Below the pieces are notes generated by a model. That model saw only the letters and a program-made list of their open reading frames with translations. It searched no databases and was not told the origin of the DNA. From assembly GCF_032854445.1 (NCBI RefSeq), contig NC_088295.1:22495385-22555384 (forward strand): a DNA stretch of 60,000 bases, written 5' to 3'. How positions within the stretch are numbered: position 1 is the stretch's first letter; every line of letters starts with the position of its first letter. Positions 37,401-49,400 of this stretch are shown here, piece by piece. The stretch comes from Liolophura sinensis. Lineage: Eukaryota > Mollusca > Polyplacophora > Chitonida > Chitonidae. Position numbers and translations under genes: made by a program.

Positions 37401-40400
37401 CTGGTCAAACAATCAACAGGAGATACATCAAACAGGACCCCCCACTAAAGTGAGCACTACTTTCCTCATTTACCATACTGCACAGTTAATCTGCAGGCAA
37501 TAAAAGGACTCCATTTTCTCAGATGTCTTCATTCTCTCGGTTAACCACCACAACAACCATGTCTGACAACATGTTCCTTTCCTATCCTGCCATGGCTGAA
37601 AACTCGTTACAAAATGCAGGCCAATCATTTGATAGCCTGTGGGCAAGTCTTGAGGACCTTGTCCATCACTACCAAAGTGACGAAGAAAGCAGTACTGGAA
37701 ACTCTAGTCTCGAGTGCTCGATTGACGACAATCTCTCTCAGCAGCACAGTCCACTGGCCTCACCAAGTCCACCTCTCAGGCAGACTAATCCTCATTCTGT
37801 TCCATCCTCTACCCACTATCCTGGCCACTACGGATTTCAGATAGCGTTTTCACCGCCAAAAAAAGACACCAAATCTACCACTTGGACATATTCCAGCAGT
37901 TTCAACAAGCTCTATGTTCGCATGGCCACTTCTTGCCCTATCCAATTCAAAACCGCCTCACCACCACCTTCTGGCACCCTCATCAGAGCAACAGCCATCT
38001 ACAAGGAGCCACAGCACATTCAACATGTTGTCACAAGATGTCCTAACCATGCAAGCTGTCTGCAACACAATGAGAGCCACCCTGCACCCAGTCATCTCAT
38101 ACGCTCTGACCATCCTCTGGCTGCCTATGTCGAAGACCCCTTTACCAACAGGCACAGCGTGGTCATCCCCCATCAAACAGCGCAGGTGGGTTCAGAATGG
38201 ACAGTTAACCTCTACCAGTTCATGTGTCTGGGTTCCTGCGTAGGAGGTCCAAACAGACGGCCAATGCAAATCGTCTTCACACTGGAGTATGAACACACAG
38301 TGCTGGGCCGAGCAGCCGTTGATGTCAGAATTTGTGCATGCCCCGGTCGCGACAAAAGGGTGGATGAAAACTCTCTGTCTTCTAATCCTACAGTGACAAA
38401 AAGAACCCAGTGCAAACGCCCCCTAAACCAGGACACTTCTCTCATGCACACTAAGAGAAGGAAGCAATCCAAGCCAGACAGTGACGTCTTTACTCTCACC
38501 GTGCGTGGACAGGAAAATTATGATCTTCTCTGTCGTTTGAGAGACTCTCTTGAACTGGCTGCTTTTCTTACTTTCACAGCCGACAAGTAACGGTGCAATG
38601 GAACATACACCCATAGCTCTTTAATGACTGTTTTTTGTACACATCAATTTAGTGCCTTCTCAAACAATGTGCATTTGTAATTTACATTTCTAGCAGATTT
38701 GTTCACTGTTATGTCTGCTTCATTGAGAATTATACAATTGCTAATAAAAGCCTATATATACAATTCCAAAAATTCTTAATCTTTCTTTCTTCCCATACTT
38801 GAGAAAAAAATATATAGGCAATGTTTCTCAAAACAACGAAAGTTACCCTATCTATGATGTGTCTGACATGTTGGCTATTCTTTCTGCACTACCATTCAGA
38901 GTGGATGCTTTCTTTCAGCATCACTGCGATAATGCTTATTAACTTTTTTTCACACAGATGTCATACACCTATAATTTCACAAAGATCAAATACACAGAGT
39001 ATTACAATGAAACCAATTGTTTACTTTCAAAAAATATAAATTTCACAAACTCAACCTTGAGCTTACTGGTCCAGTATGGATATGCACCCATGTATTAAGC
39101 TGAGATTAGGTCGTTCTGCAATGGAACATACACCCATGGCTCTTCCATGATCTTTTTGTGTACACTTGTGAAACAATGTAAGCAAATTTGTTCACTGTTA
39201 TGTCTGCTACATTGCTGAAAACTATACAACTGATAATAAAAGCCTATATATATACAATTCCAAAAATTCTTAATCTTTCTTTCTTCCCATACAAGAGAAA
39301 AAGAAAAAAAGGCAACGTTTTGTAAAACAGTGAAAGTTACCCTGTCTATGATGTGTCTGACATGAAGGCTATTCTTTCTGCACTACCATTCAGAGTGGAT
39401 GCTTTCTTTCAGAATCACTGCGATAATGCCCATCGATTTTTTTCACACCGGTCTCATACACCTATAACTTAGCAAGGCTCAAATTCAAAGCAATACCACA
39501 AACAAACCAATTGTTTATTTCTTCTCTTTCCTTTGTGTGAAATATAAATTTTGCCAACTCAATGATGTGCTGACTGGCCCTGTACTGATTTGTGCCAACA
39601 TATTAATTACAATGAGCTTAGGTTGCCATTTTTTCTTGGATTGTCAAGAAAAACACATTTAAATGTAACGCCAACTGATTACACAATAAAATAAGTAGTA
39701 CTCCTCACACAGTTTCTCTTTTGTCTTATTACCAAACTCGATTACATAAAATGCTTGATGAAGGCATGATTCACTTTCATGGAGTACTTCAAAATCTCTT
39801 TATCAAAGCCTACACAAACACTACTCTATATCTCAAGATGTACAGGCTGCTTTGTCTTACAGCTTTTTGTTACCCAAACCATCACAAAAAAAACAATCCC
39901 CTTGTTCATGATGCTCTTACACTTATTATGCACAAGTTCACAACATTTATTTTCTTGTTTGCCTTTCTAAAGCTACATATTCATTTCATCTGATTTGAAT
40001 AAGCTAAACACAAAGACTACATTTCCTCATAGTTGATGTTCTGAAAACACCTCCCTGTCTCAACATCAAAGATCATCTCTTACACAAAACATCTTAGCTC
40101 TTTGTCACTATGTACCAATCAATTACCAGCTACTATCAACAACTTCTACATTCAGCTTACTCTTTACACCACAGGGATCCAAACTGATTAACACATTCAT
40201 ACAAAAACTAATTATCCCACTGGGAAATATCAGCTTGGGTAGAGCACTGGTCAAACAATCAACAGGAGATACATCAAACAGGACCCCCCACTAAAGTGAG
40301 CACTACTTTCCTCATTTACCATACTGCACAGTTAATCTGCAGGCAATAAAAGGACTCCATTTTCTCAGATGTCTTCATTCTCTCGGTTAACCACCACAAC

Positions 40401-43400
40401 AACCATGTCTGACAACATGTTCCTTTCCTATCCTGCCATGGCTGAAAACTCGTTACAAAATGCAGGCCAATCATTTGATAGCCTGTGGGCAAGTCTTGAG
40501 GACCTTGTCCATCACTACCAAAGTGACGAAGAAAGCAGTACTGGAAACTCTAGTCTCGAGTGCTCGATTGACGACAATCTCTCTCAGCAGCACAGTCCAC
40601 TGGCCTCACCAAGTCCACCTCTCAGGCAGACTAATCCTCATTCTGTTCCATCCTCTACCCACTATCCTGGCCACTACGGATTTCAGATAGCGTTTTCACC
40701 GCCAAAAAAAGACACCAAATCTACCACTTGGACATATTCCAGCAGTTTCAACAAGCTCTATGTTCGCATGGCCACTTCTTGCCCTATCCAATTCAAAACC
40801 GCCTCACCACCACCTTCTGGCACCCTCATCAGAGCAACAGCCATCTACAAGGAGCCACAGCACATTCAACATGTTGTCACAAGATGTCCTAACCATGCAA
40901 GCTGTCTGCAACACAATGAGAGCCACCCTGCACCCAGTCATCTCATACGCTCTGACCATCCTCTGGCTGCCTATGTCGAAGACCCCTTTACCAACAGGCA
41001 CAGCGTGGTCATCCCCCATCAAACAGCGCAGGTGGGTTCAGAATGGACAGTTAACCTCTACCAGTTCATGTGTCTGGGTTCCTGCGTAGGAGGTCCAAAC
41101 AGACGGCCAATGCAAATCGTCTTCACACTGGAGTATGAACACACAGTGCTGGGCCGAGCAGCCGTTGATGTCAGAATTTGTGCATGCCCCGGTCGCGACA
41201 AAAGGGTGGATGAAAACTCTCTGTCTTCTAATCCTACAGTGACAAAAAGAACCCAGTGCAAACGCCCCCTAAACCAGGACACTTCTCTCATGCACACTAA
41301 GAGAAGGAAGCAATCCAAGCCAGACAGTGACGTCTTTACTCTCACCGTGCGTGGACAGGAAAATTATGATCTTCTCTGTCGTTTGAGAGACTCTCTTGAA
41401 CTGGCTGCTTTTCTTACTTTCACAGCCGACAAGTAACGGTGCAATGGAACATACACCCATAGCTCTTTAATGACTGTTTTTTGTACACATCAATTTAGTG
41501 CCTTCTCAAACAATGTGCATTTGTAATTTACATTTCTAGCAGATTTGTTCACTGTTATGTCTGCTTCATTGAGAATTATACAATTGCTAATAAAAGCCTA
41601 TATATACAATTCCAAAAATTCTTAATCTTTCTTTCTTCCCATACTTGAGAAAAAAATATATAGGCAATGTTTCTCAAAACAACGAAAGTTACCCTATCTA
41701 TGATGTGTCTGACATGTTGGCTATTCTTTCTGCACTACCATTCAGAGTGGATGCTTTCTTTCAGCATCACTGCGATAATGCTTATTAACTTTTTTCACAC
41801 AGATGTCATACACCTATAATTTCACAAAGATCAAATACAAGGAGTATTACAATGAAACCAATTGTTTACTTTCTTTTGTTTACTTTCAAAAAATATAAAT
41901 TTTGCAAACTCAACCTTGAGCTTACTGGTCCAGTATGGATATGCACCCATGTATTAAGCTGAGAATAGGTCGTTCTGCAATGGAACATACACCCATGGCT
42001 CTTCCATGATCTTTTTGTGTACACTTGTGAAACAATGTAAGCAAATTTGTTCACTGTTATGTCTGCTACATTGCTGAAAACTATACAACTGATAATAAAA
42101 GCCTATATATATACAATTCCAAAAATTCTTAATCTTTCTTTCTTCCCATACAAGAGAAAAAGAAAAAAAGGCAACGTTTTGCAAAACAGTGAAAGTTACC
42201 CTGTCTATGATGTGTCTGACATGAAGGCTATTCTTTCTGCACTACCATTCAGAGTGGATGCTTTCTTTCAGAATCACTGCGATAATGCCCATCGATTTTT
42301 TTCATACCGGTCTCATACACCTATAACTTAGCAAGGCTCAAATTCAAAGCAATACCACAAACAAACCAATTGTTTATTTCTTCTCTTTCCTTTGTGTGAA
42401 ATATAAATTTTGCCAACTCAATGATGTGCTGACTGGCCCTGTACTGATTTGTGCCAACATATTAATTACAATGAGCTTAGGTTGCCATTTTTTCTTGGAT
42501 TGTCAAGAAAAACACATTTAAATGTACAGCCAACTGATTACACAATAAAATAAGTAGTACTCCTCACAGTTTGTCTTTTGTCTTATTACCAAACTCGATT
42601 ACAGAAAATGCTTGATGAAGGCATGATTCACTTTCATGGAGTACTTCAAAATCTCTTTATCAAAGCCTACACAAACACTACTCTATATCTCAAAATGTAC
42701 AGGCTGCTTTGTCTTACAGCTTTCTGTTACCCAAACCATCACAAAGAAACAATCCCCTTGTTCATGATGCTCTTCCACTTATTATGCACAAGTTCACAAC
42801 ATTTATTTTTCTTGTTTGACTTTCTAAAGCTACATATTCATTTCATCTGATTTGAATAAGCTAAACACAAAGACTACATTTCCTCATAGTTGATGTTCTG
42901 AAAACACCTCCCTGTCTCAACATCAAAGATCATCTCTTGCACAAAACAGCTCTTTATCATTATGTACCAATCAATTACCAGCTACTATCAACAACTTCTA
43001 CATTCAGCTTACTCTTTACACCACAGGGATCCAAACTGATTAACACATTCATACAAAAACTAATTATCCCACTGGGAAATATCAGCTTGGGTAGAGCACT
43101 GGTCAAACAATCAACAGGAGATATATCAAACAGGACCCCCCACTAAAGTGAGCACTACTTTCCTCATTTACCATACTGCACAGTTAATCTGCGGGCAATA
43201 AAAGGACTCCATTTTCTCAGACGTCTTCATTCTCTCGGTTAACCACCACAACAACCATGTCTGACAACATGTTATTTTCCTATCCTGCCATGGCTGAAAA
43301 CTCATTACAAAATGCAGGCCAATCATTTGATAGCCTGTGGGCAAGTCTTGAGGACCTTGTCCATCACTACCAAAGTGACGAAGAAAGCAGTACTGGAAAC

Positions 43401-46400
43401 TCTAGTCTCGAGTGCTCGATTGACGACAATCTCTCTCAGCAGCACAGTCCACTGGCCTCACCAAGTCCACCTCTCAGGCAGACTAATCCTCATTCTGTTC
43501 CATCCTCCATCCACTACCCTGGCCACTACGGATTTCAGATAGCGTTTTCACCGCCAAAAAAGGACACCAAATCTACCACTTGGACATATTCCAGCAGTTT
43601 CAACAAGCTCTATGTTCGCATGGCCACTTCTTGCCCTATCCAATTCAAAACCGCCTCACCACCACCTTCTGGCACCCTCATCAGAGCAACAGCCATCTAC
43701 AAGGAGCCACAGCACATTCAACATGTTGTCACAAGATGTCCTAACCATGCAAGCTGTCTGCAACACAATGAGAACCACCCTGCACCCAGTCATCTCATAC
43801 ACTCTGACCATCCTCTGGCTGCCTATGTCGAAGACCCCTTTACCAACAGGCACAGCGTGGTCATCCCCCATCAAACAGCGCAGGTGGGTTCAGAATGGAC
43901 TGTTAACCTCTACCAGTTCATGTGTCTGGGTTCCTGCGTAGGAGGTCCAAACAGACGGCCAATGCAAATCGTCTTCACACTGGAGTATGAACACACAGTG
44001 CTGGGTCGAGCAGCCGTTGATGTCAGAATTTGTGCATGCCCCGGTCGCGACAAAAGGGTGGATGAAAACTATCTGTCTTCTAATTCTACAGTGACAAAAA
44101 GAACCCAGTGCAAACGCCCCCTAAACCAGGACACTTCTCTCATGCACACTAAGAGAAGGAAGCAATCCAAGCCAGACAGTGACGTCTTTACTCTCACCGT
44201 GCGTGGACAGGAAAATTATGATCTTCTCTGTCGTTTGAGAGACTCTCTTGAACTGGCTGCTTTTCTTGCTTCACAGCCAACAAGTAACGGTGCAATGGAA
44301 CATACACCCATAGCTCTTTAATGACTGTTTTTTGTACACATCAATTTAGTGCCTTCTCAAACAATGTGCATTTGTAATTTACATTTCTAGCAGATTTGTT
44401 CACTGTTATGTCTGCTTCATTGAGAATTACACAATTGCTAATAAAAGCCTATATATACAATTCCAAAAATTCTTAATCTTTCTTTCTTCCTATACTTGAG
44501 AAAAAGAAACTACAGGCAATGTTTCTGAAAACAATGAAAGTTACCCTGTCTATGATGTGTCTGACATGAAGGCTATTCTTTCTGCACTACCATTCAGAGT
44601 GGATGCTTTCTTTCAGCATCACTGCGATAATGCTTATTAACTTTTTTTCACACAGGTGTCATACACCTATAATTTCACAAAGATCAAATACAAGGAGTAT
44701 TACAATGAAACCAATTGTTTACTTTCTTTTGTTTACTTTCAAAAAATATAAATTTTGCAAACTCAACCTTGAGCTTACTGGTCCAGTATGGATATGTACC
44801 CATGTATTAAGCTGAGATTAGGTCGTTCTGCAATGGAACATACACCCATGGCTCTTCCATGATCTTTTTGTGTACACTTGTGAAACAATGTAAGCAAATT
44901 TGTTCACTGTTATGTCTGCTACATTGCTGAAAACTATACAACTGATAATAAAAGCCTATATATATACAATTCCAAAAATTCTTAATCTTTCTTTCTTCCC
45001 ATACATGAGAAAAAGAAAAAAAGGCAACGTTTTGCAAAACAGTGAAAGTTACCCTGTCTATGATGTGTCTGACATGAAGGCTATTCTTTCTGCACTACCA
45101 TTCAGAGTGGATGCTTTCTTTCAGAATCACTGCGATAATGCCCATCGATTTTTTTCACACCGGTCTCATACACCTATAACTTAGCAAGGCTCAAATTCAA
45201 AGCAATACCACAAACAAACCAATTGTTTATTTCTTCTCTTTCCTTTGTGTGAAATATAAATTTTGCCAACTCAATGATGTGCTGACTGGCCCTGTACTGA
45301 TTTGTGCCAACATATTAATTACAATGAGCTTAGGTTGCCATTTTTTCTTGGATTGTCAAGAAAAACACATTTAAATGTACCGCCAACTGATTACACAATA
45401 AAATAAGTAGTACTCCTCACAGTTTGTCTTTTGTCTTATTACCAAACTCGATTACAGAAAATGCTTGATGAAGGCATGATTCACTTTCATGGAGTACTTC
45501 AAAATCTCTTTATCAAAGCCTACACAAACACTACTCTATATCTCAAGATGTACAGGCTGCTTTGTCTTACAGCTTTCTGTTACCCAAACCATCACAAAGA
45601 AATAATCCCCTTGTTCATGATGCTCTTCCACTTATTATGCACAAGTTCAAAACATTTATTTTCTTGTTTGCCTTTCTAAAGCTACATATTCATTTCATCT
45701 GATTTGAATAAGCTAAACACAAAGACTACATTTCCTCATAGTTGATGTTCTGAAAACACCTCCCTGTCTCAACATCAAACATCATCTCTTGCACAAAACA
45801 GCTCTTTGTCATTATGTACCAATCAATTACCAGCTACTATCAACAACTTCTACATTCAGCTTACTCTTTACACCACAGGGATCCAAACTGATTAACACAT
45901 TCATACAAAAACTAATTATCCCACTCGGAAATATCAGCTTGGGTAGAGCACTGGTCAAACAATCAACAGGAGATACATCAAACAGGACCCCCCACTAAAG
46001 TGAGCACTACTTTCCTCATTTACCATACTGCACAGTTAATCTGCGGGCAATAAAAGGACTCCATTTTCTCAGATGTCTTCATTCTCTCGGTTAACCACCA
46101 CAACAACCATGTCTGACAACATGTTCCTTTCCTATCCTGCCATGGCTGAAAACTCATTACAAAATGCAGGCCAATCATTTGACAGCCTGTGGGCAAGTCT
46201 TGAGGACCTTGTCCATCACTACCAAAGTGACGAAGAAAGCAGTACCGGAAACTCTAGTCTCGAGTGCTTGATTGACGACAATCTCTCTCAGCAGCACAGT
46301 CCACTGGCCTCACCAAGTCCACCTCTCAGGCAGACTAATCCTCATTCTGTTCCATCCTCTACCCACTATCCTGGCCACTACGGATTTCAGATAGCGTTTT

Positions 46401-49400
46401 CACCGCCAAAAAAGGACACCAAATCTACCACTTGGACATACTCCAACAGTTTCAACAAGCTCTATGTTCGCATGGCCACTTCTTGCCCTATCCAATTCAA
46501 AACCGCCTCACCACCACCTTCTGGCACCCTCATCAGAGCAACAGCCATCTACAAGGAGCCACAGCACATTCAACATGTTGTCACAAGATGTCCTAACCAT
46601 GCAAGCTGTCTGCAACACAATGAGAGTCACCCTGCACCCAGTCATCTCATTCGCTCTGACCATCCTCTGGCTGCCTATGTCGAAGACCCCTTTACCAACA
46701 GGCACAGCGTGGTCATCCCCCATCAAACAGCGCAGGTGGGTTCAGAATGGACAGTTAACCTCTACCAGTTCATGTGTCTGGGTTCCTGCGTAGGAGGTCC
46801 AAACAGACGGCCAATGCAAATCGTCTTCACACTGGAGTATGAACACACAGTGCTGGGCCGAGCAGCCGTTGATGTCAGAATTTGTGCATGCCCCGGTCGC
46901 GACAAAAGGGTGGATGAAAACTCTCTGTCTTCTAATTCTACAGTGACAAAAAGAGCCCAGTGCAAACGCCCCCTAAACCAGGACACTTCTCTCATGCACA
47001 CTAAGAGAAGGAAGCAATCCAAGCCAGACAGTGACGTCTTTACTCTCACCGTGCGTGGACAGGAAAATTATGATCTTCTCTGTCGTTTGAGAGACTCTCT
47101 TGAACTGGCTGCTTTTCTTGCTTCACAGCCGAGAAGTAACGGTGCAATGGAACATACACCCATAGCTCTTTAATGACTGTTTTTTGTACACATCAATTTA
47201 GTGCCTTCTCAAACAATGTGCATTTGTAATTTACATTTCTAGCAGATTTGTTCACTGTTATGTCTGCTTCATTGTTGAGAATTATACAATTGCTAATAAA
47301 AGCCTATATATACAATTCCAAAGAGCTTTAATCTTTTTTTCCTTCCATACTTGTTAACTTTTTTGACTTAGATGTCATCCATGTATAATTTAGCAAGGGT
47401 CAAATACAAGGCTTACTACAATGAAACCTTTTGTATACTATCTTAAAACATAAATTTTAGCTCTTTCTCATTCTCTACCAATCAATATCCTGATTGTCAT
47501 ACACTAGGTTGAGCAAAAAATTTTAGCGGCCATAATAGGCCCTAAACTAGCCTGAAAATCTGGTCTAATGATAGCTTATACTTACAAATAAAGGAAGATC
47601 GCCGCTATATTTAACTCGACCTCCGCATACACATGATCGTGACATTGTATCTGTATTTAGCTACCCCCTCGGCAAAACTAGCTCCTCATGCGATACTTAA
47701 CATCTAAATCCACTTAATTCATGATCTGTCTGCAAGCTGAGACATTGATGCACCTTTTGCAACCATTGACACTGACCTTTTTTGGATATTTCCTGAGAAA
47801 ATCTCAGTGGAAAAAGAAGTTCCGTCTTGTGCTGATCAAGACGTGATGCTGACTACCCTATATAAATTGGTACAGCAAGATAAGAATCTGACATCGCGTA
47901 AAAATATGTCACAACTTTATTTAAGTATTCCAACACCTCAGTATGCAAAGGTGGACAACAATGTTGTTTTGAAAGCTTATACTAGGGTAAAGTGGAAGTG
48001 TGAAGTGCCAGATGCTTTTAAAATGACAACAAATTGAAACGGACTGGGATTTTTTCTTTTTTTTTTCACTTCCATTATGTCAACCATATGTGCAAAAAGT
48101 ATAACTTTAACAGGCTACAAACAATAATAAAGAGTTGAATAAACACTTTGCAATCATGCGAAAAGGTTGAAGAATTTCCGTAGGTGTGTTTACTTATTTA
48201 GTTGAGGCTGACAACCCTGGTCTCAAAAATATTTTATCCATACAAAGGGGATGAAATTCAGAGAACATGCACCACTTGGCCTTATTGCCCTCAGGTTGAT
48301 TAGCTGCTGTGAGAGGAACGCTACAGCTTAATGAGCCTGTAAGCATCACTTACAGTTAGACTGGTTTTACATGTAGACAAAAGAATATGATTTATTGTGT
48401 TCTGATTGAAAATTAATTACAGGACATCGCCATTATTAGGCATTATTCCTTTTAACCCTATGTCAAGTGTAACTTAGAAATTATGGATACAAATCAATTT
48501 AACTGTCAAAACAGAAGAGTGTTCAATGAAATTAAACAGAGTAGTTACCAATGTTTGATCTATAAGATACATATATACTTATATGTTAAATTCACTTGTC
48601 AGACAGCCACCACTTTTATTCACAGAGATGCCACAGCACACGGAAGCTGGGAGCTAATTTGCACTCAACAGTCTATGGTTTCATGCAGCAGGGACATGCT
48701 TACTACATTAGATGTCTGTTTCGTTGAAATTCTGCATTTAAAATTGCGTCCATATTCCCAGTAACTTGCAGTAAAAACAATGGAGAAACTGAAAATGCCA
48801 AGTAGAACGAGTTACTTTGAAATGATGCCATTTATTGGCTGTGAATAGCAGCTGCAGCCTCAAACTTCAAAGGCCACTGTCCGCGAGTGGGTGTTTAGTT
48901 GACCACAAACGCTCAGTTGTGGAGAGGGTAGTGGTGCTCATCCCGAAATGCATGTGGCTCATTGCTTGACATTCCCTCAGTTTTAGTGTCTATTTCTGAA
49001 TCAATCAGGATTATTATAACATCTACGTAAATCCTGTGATATGCAGGACAATTTCCCATGTGAGATGAACAGATCTGCTACTTACCTTTTAAGATCAGCC
49101 TCAAGTTCTGCTCTCAGATGTGGCTTGGACATTTCGTACCCCATGGCATCATAACCTTTGCAACCAATTCCATGTCAATAAGAGAACACATTCTTTTATA
49201 CTGTATTGTATTGGACAAACATAAAATAAGTAGAAATGGCTATAGAATTTTTTACTCACAGTTTTGTTTTAAATGCATTTTCTTTCATTTTCCATTTTTA
49301 TTCTTCCCCATCTTTTGGTGTAGATGGGTATGTCAGCTCACTACTTTGGAATGAGCAGTCATTGATAATTTCCAAAGTGATACATTATAGACAGTTGAAG

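Larger units (their letters stand above)
28400..47500 (+). repeat. Tandem array of seven ~2.85-kb p53 units
   Basis: First-ATG positions (or their equivalent) are 28970, 31817, 34677, 37523, 40369, 43221 (ACG) and 46073, so spacings are 2847, 2860, 2846, 2846, 2852 and 2852. Each unit carries about 570 bp upstream of the start, the intronless gene of about 1.07-1.10 kb and about 1.2 kb downstream. Homology begins near 28400 (CCTACACAAACACTACTC). It ends near 47500, after an eighth, internally deleted unit tail. The array lies wholly in one TOP3A intron, on the opposite strand. Confidence 0.95.
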
